Shown one piece after another: positions 52,157 to 61,107 of a stretch of DNA of 64,000 nt. A program made the position numbers and the translations under genes. A model generated the notes under the pieces. That model was given only the letters and a program-made list of their open reading frames with translations. It was not told the DNA's origin and did not search any database. Every line of letters starts with the position of its first letter. The stretch's first letter is position 1. The stretch spans positions 119,028 through 183,027 of the forward strand of contig JAAYDW010000037.1 of NCBI GenBank assembly GCA_012729055.1. The letters run 5' to 3'. The stretch is from Deltaproteobacteria bacterium. Its GTDB lineage: Bacteria; Desulfobacterota; Syntrophia; Syntrophales; Smithellaceae.

Positions 52157-52924
52157 TTACAACTCTCCCCGAAGAATTTCCTCAGCCAGCTCCATATAAG
52201 CTATGGCTCCCCGCGACTTTACGTCATACAGGAGGATCGGCAGGCCGTGACTGGGGCATTCCGACAACCGGACGTTGCGCGGAATGATGGTTTTAAAAAC
52301 CTTTTTTCCCAGGTGCTTGCGGACATCCTCCGTCACACGATGCGCCAAAGAATTGCGCGCATCGAACATCGTCAGCAAGATACCGCCCAAAGCCAGTCCG
52401 GGATTCAAATTCGCCTTCACCAGCTTGACCGTGTTAAGCAGATATCCCAGGCCTTCCATTGCGTAATACTCGCATTGCAAGGGAACAATCAGGGAATCCG
52501 CCGCCACCAGCGCGTTGACCGTCATGAAACCCATCGACGGCGGGCAGTCGATAATAATAAAATCATAAGGCTTATCCATATTTTTGAGCAGTCTGCGCAG
52601 ACGACTTTCCCGGTTTTCCAGAGTGACGAATTCCACTTCCAGACCGATCAGATCCTGGTTGGAGGGGACCACATCCAGATCCGGAAGAGCCGTTTTCACG
52701 ATTACAGAATCGAGCGGCGCCTTTCCGATCATGGCGTGGTAGAAATTCGCCTGTTCATACCGCATCCTGTCAATGCCCAGACCGCTCGTGGAATTGCCCT
52801 GCGAATCGGCGTCAATGAGCAGCGTTTTCTTGCGGGCAGCAGCCAGCGAAGCGGACAAATTAATTGCTGTCGTCGTTTTGCCGACGCCGCCTTTTTGATT
52901 TGCGATGCATATGATTTTATTCAT
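52157..52924 (-). CDS. parA: Chromosome partitioning ATPase ParA/Soj
   Basis: MNKIICIANQKGGVGKTTTAINLSASLA; IIIDCPPSMGFMTVNAL. Confidence 0.97.
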   Translation of the reverse strand: MNKIICIANQKGGVGKTTTAINLSASLAAARKKTLLIDADSQGNSTSGLGIDRMRYEQANFYHAMIGKAPLDSVIVKTALPDLDVVPSNQDLIGLEVEFVTLENRESRLRRLLKNMDKPYDFIIIDCPPSMGFMTVNALVAADSLIVPLQCEYYAMEGLGYLLNTVKLVKANLNPGLALGGILLTMFDARNSLAHRVTEDVRKHLGKKVFKTIIPRNVRLSECPSHGLPILLYDVKSRGAIAYMELAEEILRGEL

Positions 52925-53014
52925 TATTTATGTGTAAGTCTTTCACAAAAATTTCTTGGAAAAACTTATGTGAGGACTAACACAAAAACGGGTTTTTTAG
53001 AAGGCTTTTTTGCT

Positions 53015-53677
53015 TTATTTTGCCTTTTCGAAAAGAATAATTTTCCTTTCGGGACCGGGGAGCAGATCGCTCATATCATATTGATACAATTTATATTTTT
53101 TTGATACTGTTTTGTCGGCCGCGGTTTGCTCCAGCTCGGCTGTGACGGATGGTCCCTTGAAGGTTATCAACAGGCCGCCCGGGGCCAGTAAATCGTCTCC
53201 CAGAGCCAGTAATTGAGGCAGCTTCAGCGCGGCCCGCGAGATGGCGACGTCGAATTTCTCCCGCCACCTATCCTCCCGGATGATGTTTTCGGCGCGGTCG
53301 TGCAGGACGCAGACGTCCTCGAGCTGCATAAGACGGATGATATGCTTCAAAAAAGATACTTTCTTCCGGTTTGCTTCCAAAAGATGCAGCGAGAGGGACG
53401 GCAGGGCGATTTTCAGAGGAATTCCGGGAAATCCCGCGCCGCAGCCGATATCGATCACCCGGGCATTTGCCGGCTTGATGTAAGAGGCGGCAGTCAGGGA
53501 ATCCAGAAAGTGGCGTGTGACGATGTTGTCCGCCGTTTTTTCGGAGATCAGATTGATCCTGGCATTCCACAATCGGAGTTCTTTGTGGTAAAGATCAAAT
53601 AAGAAAAGCTGGTCCGGGCCGAGTCCGATCCCCAGTTTGGCGGCTTCCCGCTCAAGCGTCGACATATCTTTCTCCAT
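53015..53677 (-). CDS. rsmG: 16S rRNA (guanine-N7) methyltransferase RsmG
   Basis: RLWNARINLISEKTADNIVTRHFLDSLTAASYIKPANARVIDIGCGAGFPGIPLKIALPSLSLHLLEANRKKVSFL. Confidence 0.95.
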   Translation of the reverse strand: MEKDMSTLEREAAKLGIGLGPDQLFLFDLYHKELRLWNARINLISEKTADNIVTRHFLDSLTAASYIKPANARVIDIGCGAGFPGIPLKIALPSLSLHLLEANRKKVSFLKHIIRLMQLEDVCVLHDRAENIIREDRWREKFDVAISRAALKLPQLLALGDDLLAPGGLLITFKGPSVTAELEQTAADKTVSKKYKLYQYDMSDLLPGPERKIILFEKAK

Positions 53678-53723
53678 GCGGGGGCCATAACAAAAATCGG
53701 ATAACGCCGCAACGGATAAATGC

Positions 53724-54398
53724 ATGAAGGAAAACCGGTATCACATCTCTTATGCGACGACTCCCCCGTCTTTACAGGGACGCTGGGAAGACAACGTCTG
53801 GCGGTCTGTTTTGCCGCTTTCCCTGGCCTGCTTTCACCCCGAAGGTAGCGCTCACCGTCCGCGCACTGAGTGCAAGCTGCTCTACGACGCCGATACTCTT
53901 TACGGCATTTTCCGCGTGGTGGACCGTTATGTGCGCGCAGTCCATACCGTTTTTCAAAGCCCCGTCTGGCGCGACAGCTGCGTGGAAATATTTGTTAAGC
54001 CCGAAAACGCCTTCGGCTATTTCAATTTCGAGTTCAACTGCGGCGGCGCTCTGCTGGCGTCCTACGTGACAGACCCGGCCCGTGCCGGAGAAGGCCTCCG
54101 GTCGTTTGTTCCGCTGGCTGCCGGGGACGATCTGCGAATCCGTCGCCATGCCAGCCTTCCGGCGACGGTTGATCCGGAAATTGACGCTCCGACGGTCTGG
54201 ACGCTCGAATTCGCCATTCCCATGACGGTTATGACCCATCATGCCAAAGGAACTAAAGCGCACTCGGGGCAGATCTGGCGGGCGAATTTTTATAAATGCG
54301 GCAATGAAACATCTCATCCCCACTGGGCGTCGTGGGCGCCGCTTTCCGCGCGCAATTTTCACGATCCGGCAAGTTTCGGCAGACTGGTGTTTTGCTGA
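53724..54398 (+). CDS. Carbohydrate-binding family 9-like protein
   Basis: LQGRWEDNVWRSVLPLSLACF...CKLLYDADTLYGIFRVVDRYV...VWRDSCVEIFVKPENAFGYFNFEFNCGG. Confidence 0.8.
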   Translation: MKENRYHISYATTPPSLQGRWEDNVWRSVLPLSLACFHPEGSAHRPRTECKLLYDADTLYGIFRVVDRYVRAVHTVFQSPVWRDSCVEIFVKPENAFGYFNFEFNCGGALLASYVTDPARAGEGLRSFVPLAAGDDLRIRRHASLPATVDPEIDAPTVWTLEFAIPMTVMTHHAKGTKAHSGQIWRANFYKCGNETSHPHWASWAPLSARNFHDPASFGRLVFC

Positions 54399-54510
54399 CC
54401 GTTTGAAAATGCGGATTTTCCCGGAGACGTTTTCCTTTTAAAATTCCGCGTGCATTTTCCCCGCAGCAGTTTTATAGAAGGCCCCGATCGATGATCAGGG
54501 AGAAAGCTTT

Positions 54511-55251
54511 ATGTCCGCGGAGGCTAAAACGAAAAACATCAGCGTGGTTTTGTACAAACCCAAGTATGCGGGCAATGTCGGCTCCGTTGCCCGCGCCGCG
54601 AAAAACATGGGCATGACCGAGCTTGTCGTGGTGGGTACGGCCGATCTTGACCGGGAAGCGATGGAGAAGCGTTCCACGCATCTGGCGGCGGATGTACTGG
54701 ACCGGATCCTGTATTGTGATTCGCTTCCGGAGGCGCTCGGGCGCTTCAACTATATTGTCGGCACCACTGCCCGTCTGGGCAAGGCCCGGGGGCCTTTTGT
54801 GTCGCCGCGGGCGGCTGCCGGCAAAATCGCCGGACTGGCGCAGAACAACAAGGTGGCGCTGCTCTTTGGCCCGGAGGACACGGGCCTTGCCAACGACGAG
54901 CTTGCGCTCTGTCATAGCGTCGTGACCATTCCGACGTCGCGGGAGTTCACGTCGCTCAATCTATCACAGGCGGCGATGATCGTGTGCTATGAAATTTTTG
55001 TGGCGCTGTCGTCAGGACGTCCGGGCGCCGCCCCTCCCAAACTGGCTTTGGCCTCCGAGCTGGAAGGAATGTACGATCAAATCCGTGAGCTCCTTTCGCG
55101 CATCGGCTTTCTCAATTCCCAAAATCCGAATTACTGGATGCTGGACATCCGCCGCTTTTTTTCCCGCGCCGGGCTTTTGTCGCGCGAAGTGAAGATTCTC
55201 CGCGGCATATGCCGGCAGATCGACTGGTCCGTGTCCAACAAAAAGACTTGA
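54511..55251 (+). CDS. TrmH/SPOUT-family RNA methyltransferase (TrmJ-like)
   Basis: ISVVLYKPKYAGNVGSVARAAKNMGMTELVVV; LLFGPEDTGLANDELALCHSVVTIPTSREFTSLNLSQAAMIVCYEIF. Confidence 0.9.
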   Translation: MSAEAKTKNISVVLYKPKYAGNVGSVARAAKNMGMTELVVVGTADLDREAMEKRSTHLAADVLDRILYCDSLPEALGRFNYIVGTTARLGKARGPFVSPRAAAGKIAGLAQNNKVALLFGPEDTGLANDELALCHSVVTIPTSREFTSLNLSQAAMIVCYEIFVALSSGRPGAAPPKLALASELEGMYDQIRELLSRIGFLNSQNPNYWMLDIRRFFSRAGLLSREVKILRGICRQIDWSVSNKKT

Positions 55252-55413
55252 CATGAAAGGCATTTTGCAGTTCATAGCTTTCGCAGACGGCGGACCCGAA
55301 CGCCCCGCCGGGTGTTTCGGGGCCTCGCCTTTTTGAGCGGCCGACTTCCAAAGATACTTTTGTAAGAACACGCAACCGTTGATTGAACTTTTTTTACGGA
55401 GGACTACTTCAGT

Positions 55414-56571
55414 ATGACCAAAATATTTTCATTTACCGGCGCAAAAAAAATTGTTTTCGGCAACGGATCGATTGCCTCTCTGGCCGCCCACGTCAAGGAT
55501 CAGCAGGCGCAACATCCGCTGATCGTAATCGATAAAAACCTGGCCCAAACGGGGCTTAAGGAAAAGATCGCGGAAATTCTCTCTTCCGCGGGCGTTAAAT
55601 TTACCGTGTATGATAAAGTGGCGCCGGAGCCGCCCATCGAACTGGCCGATGCGGGCGCGGCGCTCGCGGTCAAACGCAAATGCGACTGCGTGATCGGCGT
55701 CGGCGGTGGTTCCGCCATGGACGTAGCCAAGGCCATTGCCGTTATCGCCGTCAACAAAGGCGCGGCCGCGGATTATCTGGGCCTCAACAAGGTTCCCCGG
55801 GCCGGCCTGCCCAAAATCATGATTCCCACCACCGCCGGGACCGGCAGCGAAGTGACCTTTACTGCGGTCTTTGTGCGCAGAAATCTTCAAAAGAAGGAAG
55901 GCATGAACAGCCCGTATCTGTATCCGGAGCTCGCGCTGCTGGACCCGGAACTGACATTGTCGTTGCCGCCCGCGCCCACGGCGCAGACCGGCCTTGACGC
56001 CCTGTGCCATGCGATTGAATCCTACACGTCGATCAATTCCTCGCCGACAAGTGAAATGTTTTCGCTTGAAGCCATCGCGCTCATCGCGGAAAACCTGCGG
56101 ACCTGTGTGCATGACGGCAAAAACCTCGCCGCGCGCGAGCAGATGCTCTTGGGCAGCCTTTACGCCGGCATCGGCCTGGCCAACGCGGGCGTGACGGCCG
56201 TTCACTCCCTGTCCTATCCGCTGGGCGGGAAATTCGGCGTCGGCCACGGCCTGGCCAACACGCTTTTGCTGGCGCCCGTGATGGCGTTTAACCTGCCCGG
56301 CGCCCTGGAGAAATTCGCCGATGTCGCGGAAGCGATGGGCGAAGTCACGGACGGCCTGCCGCTTCGGGAAGCCGCCTTTCTGGCGGTGGAAGCCGTGGAG
56401 GCCCTGATTGAAGATTGCGGCATCGACGCCTCGATCAAGGACTTCGGCGTCAAGGAAACCGATTTCCCGGCGCTGGCCGATGTGGCGATGACGGTGGCCC
56501 GGCCGCTCGAAAACAATCCCCGCAAGATGACCAAAGACGACATGATCGCGATTTACGCGGAAGCTTTTTAA
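55414..56571 (+). CDS. Iron-containing alcohol dehydrogenase
   Basis: VIGVGGGSAMDVAKAIAVI; TTAGTGSEVTFTAVF; GLDALCHAIESY; HSLSYPLGGKFGVGHGLAN. Confidence 0.93.
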   Translation: MTKIFSFTGAKKIVFGNGSIASLAAHVKDQQAQHPLIVIDKNLAQTGLKEKIAEILSSAGVKFTVYDKVAPEPPIELADAGAALAVKRKCDCVIGVGGGSAMDVAKAIAVIAVNKGAAADYLGLNKVPRAGLPKIMIPTTAGTGSEVTFTAVFVRRNLQKKEGMNSPYLYPELALLDPELTLSLPPAPTAQTGLDALCHAIESYTSINSSPTSEMFSLEAIALIAENLRTCVHDGKNLAAREQMLLGSLYAGIGLANAGVTAVHSLSYPLGGKFGVGHGLANTLLLAPVMAFNLPGALEKFADVAEAMGEVTDGLPLREAAFLAVEAVEALIEDCGIDASIKDFGVKETDFPALADVAMTVARPLENNPRKMTKDDMIAIYAEAF

Positions 56572-56592
56572 GAAAGGATGGGTGAATAAATC

Positions 56593-57795
56593 ATGGCAGG
56601 AGCTGAACTGATCGGTCAGGAAGAACTCAAGGAAGTCATGGACGTGATGGAAACCGGCGTCCTGATGCGTTATGGATTCGACAAGGAAAGAAAAGGCGTC
56701 TTCAAGGTGCGCCGGTTTGAAGAGGAGTTTGCCAAATACTGCGGCGTGAAGTACGCGCTCGGCGTGACGTCCGGATCGGCGGCGCTCAAAGTGGCGCTCA
56801 CCGCGATGGACGTGGGTCCCGGCGACGAAGTGCTCGTTCCGGCCTTTACGTTTCTCGCAACGTATGAAGCCGTCCTGGAAGTCGGCGCGATTCCCGTGAT
56901 GTGCGACATCGACGATACGCTGAATTTCGATCCGGACGAAATCGAAAAAAAGAAGACCCGCTACACCAAGGCGGTGATTCCCGTTCACATGTGCGGTTCG
57001 GCGGCGAAAATCGACAAGATTATGCGGATTGCACGGAAAAATAAATTACTGGTTCTGGAAGACAACGCCCAGGGCTGCGGCGCAAGCTTTAAAGGCAAAA
57101 AGCTCGGCGGCTTCGGCGACATGGGCATCTTCAGCTTTGACTACTACAAGACCGTGACCACCGGCGAAGGCGGCATGGTGATCACCAACAATAAAAAGTT
57201 GTATCTGCGGTCGGAGTGGTACTCCGACCACGGCCACGACCACAACCCCAAGGTCGGCCGCGCGCTGGAAGGCCGCACCATTCTCGGCTTCAACTACCGC
57301 ATGAACGAGCTGCAGGGCGCCGTGGGACTGGCGCAGCTGCGCAAGCTCGACTATATTGTGGCTGAACAGAAGAAAAACAAGCAGACGATCAAAGAAGCGC
57401 TGGCGCAGGTGCCGGGCGTAGGCTTCCGGACGCTGCCCGATCCGGACGGAGACTCCGCAACCTTTTTGGCCTTTCATCTGCCGGAAGAAAAGCAGGCGCT
57501 CAAATTCCAGAAGCTGCTGTCCGCCTACGGCCTCGATACCACCTGCTACAAATCCAACAAGTGGCATTATGTTCCCAACTGGGAGCACTTCCTGGCGTTT
57601 TCCACGGCCAATTCGAAGAAATATCCATTTGCGGACAAGGCCAACAAGGGCAAGGTAAAATATTCCCGCAAGAGCATTCCGTTTGCGGAAGACATTCTGG
57701 GGCGCACCCTGGTCATGGGAATTTCCGTGAAGATGAGCTCTGAGAAGCTCGCCGCGATCGCCAACGCGATCGCCAACGCCGCGAAGAAGATGTAG
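56593..57795 (+). CDS. DegT/DnrJ/EryC1/StrS-family aminotransferase (KdnA-like)
   Basis: FAKYCGVKYALGVTSGSAALKVALTAMDVGPGDEVLVPAFTFLATYEAVLEVGA; FSFDYYKTVTTGEGGMVITNN (PLP lysine); FNYRMNELQGAVGLAQL. Confidence 0.93.
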   Translation: MAGAELIGQEELKEVMDVMETGVLMRYGFDKERKGVFKVRRFEEEFAKYCGVKYALGVTSGSAALKVALTAMDVGPGDEVLVPAFTFLATYEAVLEVGAIPVMCDIDDTLNFDPDEIEKKKTRYTKAVIPVHMCGSAAKIDKIMRIARKNKLLVLEDNAQGCGASFKGKKLGGFGDMGIFSFDYYKTVTTGEGGMVITNNKKLYLRSEWYSDHGHDHNPKVGRALEGRTILGFNYRMNELQGAVGLAQLRKLDYIVAEQKKNKQTIKEALAQVPGVGFRTLPDPDGDSATFLAFHLPEEKQALKFQKLLSAYGLDTTCYKSNKWHYVPNWEHFLAFSTANSKKYPFADKANKGKVKYSRKSIPFAEDILGRTLVMGISVKMSSEKLAAIANAIANAAKKM

Positions 57796-57821
57796 GCGCG
57801 AGCCGTCATTCCCCGCAAATC

Positions 57822-57859
57822 AAAAGCCGCGCTTGATCCATGAAGCGCGGCTTTTTTTC
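57822..57859 (+). terminator. Rho-independent terminator after the DegT-family gene
   Basis: AAAAGCCGCGCTTgatccatgAAGCGCGGCTTTTTTT. Confidence 0.88.
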
Positions 57860-57887
57860 GTTTGGCCGGTCGTGTGCGGCGCCGGAG

Positions 57888-58283
57888 TCATTCCGGTCCG
57901 GCCATTTTTGCGCCCAGTTCGGCGAGGAGTTTGCGCAAAACCGAGCGGTGGCAGCGCGTCTCATCGACGCAGTAGCAGCCGACGGAAAAATCGGCGCTGT
58001 GCGAAAGGGCCGCGAGCACCTCCAGGAGATGACGGTTTTCCGGCCGCGCCATTTCCGCGCGGTATTTCCGGAAGAAGGCGTTCCATTCTTTTTGCGTCCG
58101 GGCCGTCTGGGCCGACTTTACCAGAGCCTCCGAAGGCGCCAGATTGGGAAGCCACACATCGTAATAATTTCTTGACGCATACGCGGTTTTGGGAACGCCG
58201 CGCGGCGGCCGCCGCACCGTCCCGATGCGAATTCCTTCGCCGGGAGCTCTTTCGGTTCCCAGACGAACAATGCGAATGGCCAT
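57888..58283 (-). CDS. DUF488-family protein
   Basis: IRIGTVRRPPRGVPKTAYASRNYYDVWLPNLAPSEALVK...LAALSHSADFSVGCYCVDETRCHRSVLRKLLAELGA. Confidence 0.85.
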   Translation of the reverse strand: MAIRIVRLGTERAPGEGIRIGTVRRPPRGVPKTAYASRNYYDVWLPNLAPSEALVKSAQTARTQKEWNAFFRKYRAEMARPENRHLLEVLAALSHSADFSVGCYCVDETRCHRSVLRKLLAELGAKMAGPE

Positions 58284-58293
58284 AACACCCTCC

Positions 58294-60126
58294 TTATCGA
58301 TGTCCGCCGCCCGCTGAATCTTCGCTGAAGAGCGGCAGATAGACTTCCCACGTCGAACCCTGCCCGCCGCTTATGACGTCAATATAGCCGTTATGGTCGT
58401 GGACGATGTTCCAGGCCACGGTAAACTCCAGACCTGTGCCGCTTCTGCCCATGACTTTCTTGGTGTAAAAGGGTTCGAAAATCCTCTTCAGATCCTCGGG
58501 CGAAACTTCCGGTCCGCTGTCCTTAACGATCAGCACGGCGTGCTGTCCGGCAGAAACGCTTTGATTCTCCGTCGACGGACGGTCCACAAAACGGACGGTT
58601 GTGGCAAGCGATACGCTCCCCCGGGCGTCCATGGCTTCACACGCGCCGGCGATCAGGTTCAGAATCATTTTCTGGAGATGGGAGACGGATCCCTGAATAT
58701 TCAGAGGATGGCCGGTCAGTTCGGTTTGCACGGTCACCTGGGGATACTGTCGCAGCAGCGCCCGGTACTGGGGAGACGCTTGGGAGGAATGGAGCACCTG
58801 GTTCAGATCCAGCGGCTCTTTGGACGCGGTCGCGCTCCGGGCAATTATGGCCAGATCCTGAACAATGGCTGAGGCGCGCATGCCGGAGTTGCGCATGACT
58901 TCGAGCGGCTTGCGCAACGGGCTGTCTTCCGGGAGATCCATCAGCAGCAGTTCGGGATAGCTGACAATGGTGGAAAGCACGTTATTCAAATCGTGAGCAA
59001 CGCCCCGGGCCAGCAGGCGCAGGGATTCCATTTTCTTGAGCTGGGCCACTTTTTCTTCCTGTTCCCGGAGGACCGCTTCCTGTTCCATGCGCCTCGTAAC
59101 ATCGCGCATGACCGTCAGGATGGCCGTCCTGTTGCGGTAACGGATGTTACCGGACCGGACCTCCAGATGGCGGATCTTGCCGTCCGGACGGACGATGCGG
59201 AAAATAAGCGCATCCGGGGCATCCCCCGCAGACAGCATGTCCCCATAGTACTTCAGAAATTTTGCGCGGTCCTCCGGCGCCACGATGGGGAGAAAATCCC
59301 GCGTGGCGAAGTCGATCACCGGACGTCCGAAAATGACGTCGCAGGCCGGATTGGCAAAAACCGTCTGTTCATCCTGAATGACCAGCAGGCCGTCGTTGGC
59401 AAATTCCGTGATGACCCGGTACTTGTCTTGCGCCATCTGGTCCGTATAGCTGTCGGAAACCGCCCAGAGGACGGCGAGAGAAAATCCTAAAAAACCGTAT
59501 TCCATCAGATATTGAATGGTCGGCAGCCCCAGAACGGCGAGCGCGTCGTGGATGCCCAGCGCCAGCCAGAAAACCAACCCGGCCAGATAGACGATCCTGT
59601 GCGGCCCGGCGGCGTTCCTGCTGCGAAGCCACAAAAGGATTCCCGCCACGGCCGATGCTGCGATGTAGAGCATGAACCAGGGCCCCAGCGGCCCCAGGGC
59701 CGGTTCAACAAATGGTCCGGCCAGGCCGATGAAATGGCGACTGACGAACCGCTCGGAAACGATGAGAGGGGTGAACCACAAAAGCCCCAGCAACAGAATG
59801 TGAAATGCTCCGGCGACCCGGTGATAAAGCTTTCCTTCCAGATTCAGATAGCTGAAGGTCAGGCCGTACAGACCATGAATCAGCAGAACGTGGGCGGTAA
59901 ACTCCAGGACGCCGCCGAAACGGTTGACCGGCCCTGGCGGCAGATTGTATTCGAGAAAAACGCCTGCGGCGTAAAGCATGCCGGCGAAAGACAGGGCGGC
60001 CCCCCAAAGATACCAAGGAAAGGATGGCTTGCGAAAAGCGAAAATCAATTGAATGCCCGTCATCATGAGAGCGATGACGGCCACGGTGAAGGTTCCGGCG
60101 GACTGAATCGCGATGTGTTCGATCAT
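58294..60126 (-). CDS. Membrane sensor histidine kinase with PAS domain
   Basis: N-terminal multi-TM region; PAS; LLARGVAHDLNNVLSTIVSYPELLLMDLP (H-box); IVKDSGPEVSPEDLKRIFEPFYTKKVMGRSGTGLEFTVAWNIVHDHNGYIDV. Confidence 0.92.
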   Translation of the reverse strand: MIEHIAIQSAGTFTVAVIALMMTGIQLIFAFRKPSFPWYLWGAALSFAGMLYAAGVFLEYNLPPGPVNRFGGVLEFTAHVLLIHGLYGLTFSYLNLEGKLYHRVAGAFHILLLGLLWFTPLIVSERFVSRHFIGLAGPFVEPALGPLGPWFMLYIAASAVAGILLWLRSRNAAGPHRIVYLAGLVFWLALGIHDALAVLGLPTIQYLMEYGFLGFSLAVLWAVSDSYTDQMAQDKYRVITEFANDGLLVIQDEQTVFANPACDVIFGRPVIDFATRDFLPIVAPEDRAKFLKYYGDMLSAGDAPDALIFRIVRPDGKIRHLEVRSGNIRYRNRTAILTVMRDVTRRMEQEAVLREQEEKVAQLKKMESLRLLARGVAHDLNNVLSTIVSYPELLLMDLPEDSPLRKPLEVMRNSGMRASAIVQDLAIIARSATASKEPLDLNQVLHSSQASPQYRALLRQYPQVTVQTELTGHPLNIQGSVSHLQKMILNLIAGACEAMDARGSVSLATTVRFVDRPSTENQSVSAGQHAVLIVKDSGPEVSPEDLKRIFEPFYTKKVMGRSGTGLEFTVAWNIVHDHNGYIDVISGGQGSTWEVYLPLFSEDSAGGGHR

Positions 60127-60189
60127 TATTTTCTATCCTCTTCTGCCAAGCCCCGTCTTGGTCACTTCCTGTCCGTTTTCGGTCGGAAT

Positions 60190-60339
60190 GGTTTGCCGCT
60201 CGCCAACAGCGAAACCATAAATGGTTTCCCGATAAATATCAAGATTGCACAGCGTGGGCTCGGGCACCCGGAAATAAAGATGTGACTTTGCGGCTGCGAA
60301 TTTGGAAACAGGAAGATTGCTTATTTCGTTCAGCTCCAT
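60190..60339 (-). pseudogene. Fragment resembling an MT-A70-family DNA adenine methyltransferase
   Basis: MELNEISNLPVSKFAAAKSHLYFRVPEPTLCNLDIYRETIYGFAV, compared from memory with the family stretch 'lpv..la...shLYLWVPNALL.egl.vm.aWGF.Y'; no catalytic DPPW or remaining domain. Confidence 0.45.
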
Positions 60340-60435
60340 TTTTCCTGTAACGTCGTCCCCCGAGCTATGATTGCACGAATCGAAATCACTCCAGCGGCGT
60401 GACGCCGTTTTATCTCCTTTGATCATGTCGCAGTT

Positions 60436-61107
60436 TCAGCCGACAAGGATTACGATCAGTTTGCGCGGGCCGTGCATGCCTTTGAAAGGGCCGCCCTGGA
60501 TGTCGGCCGTCATGCTCGGGCCGGTGATGAATGTAAAATGAGCCGGCAGCCGGTTCTTATCCGCGTAAACGCTCTGCACAACCTGTTCATAGACGGCTAC
60601 AAGACGCTCGACGGGAAGCACTGCAATGTGGAGAAGGGGTGCAATGGAGATGAGCCGCGGCTGATCCCTGTCGTGCAGAAGGCAAATCGTCCCGGATTCG
60701 GCCACTCCCCAGTCCGCGCCTGTGACGCCTGCCTGGACCCTGTTGAAAGCCGCTTCCCGGTAGCTCTCGCGGTCGGGAAAATCCTCTGCCGTCAGAACCT
60801 CGACGCCCGTCGTTTTCCCCCAAGCGCGAAGATGGAGAGGCGCCAAAACGGCATCCGTTGCGGCCAGCATTATTTTCACTTGTTCCCGGGCGGCGATTTC
60901 GGCAAGGTGTGGTTTAATGTCCTGCGCGTTTGCCGCCCGATAAACCATACCTGTTTGCTCCGCCAGATTTTCCGTAAAAAGGGAAATGAGCTCCTCCCGG
61001 TTCAGCGATAAAACCGGGAGCGGCGGCAGCGGCGGTCTTGAAGGTGCTGTCCCGGCAGGCGCGTTTTTGAGCTTGCGCAAAATAAACCGTCTAACGTCGT
61101 CCGGCAT
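60436..61107 (-). CDS. LUD-domain protein, LutC-like
   Basis: GVTGADWGVAESGTICLLHDRDQPRLISIAPLLHIAVLPVERLVAVYEQV; downstream of lutAB-like genes. Confidence 0.88.
   Translation of the reverse strand: MPDDVRRFILRKLKNAPAGTAPSRPPLPPLPVLSLNREELISLFTENLAEQTGMVYRAANAQDIKPHLAEIAAREQVKIMLAATDAVLAPLHLRAWGKTTGVEVLTAEDFPDRESYREAAFNRVQAGVTGADWGVAESGTICLLHDRDQPRLISIAPLLHIAVLPVERLVAVYEQVVQSVYADKNRLPAHFTFITGPSMTADIQGGPFKGMHGPRKLIVILVG

Noticed and set aside
55302-55334. GCCCCG...CGGGGC hairpin followed by TTTTT downstream of the TrmJ-like gene
   Set aside because: The T-run is separated from a short stem; could be a weak terminator but not convincing.
55429-56988. 519-aa minus-strand ORF
   Set aside because: Antisense to the Fe-ADH and DegT genes; low-complexity H/R/G/Q composition without motifs.
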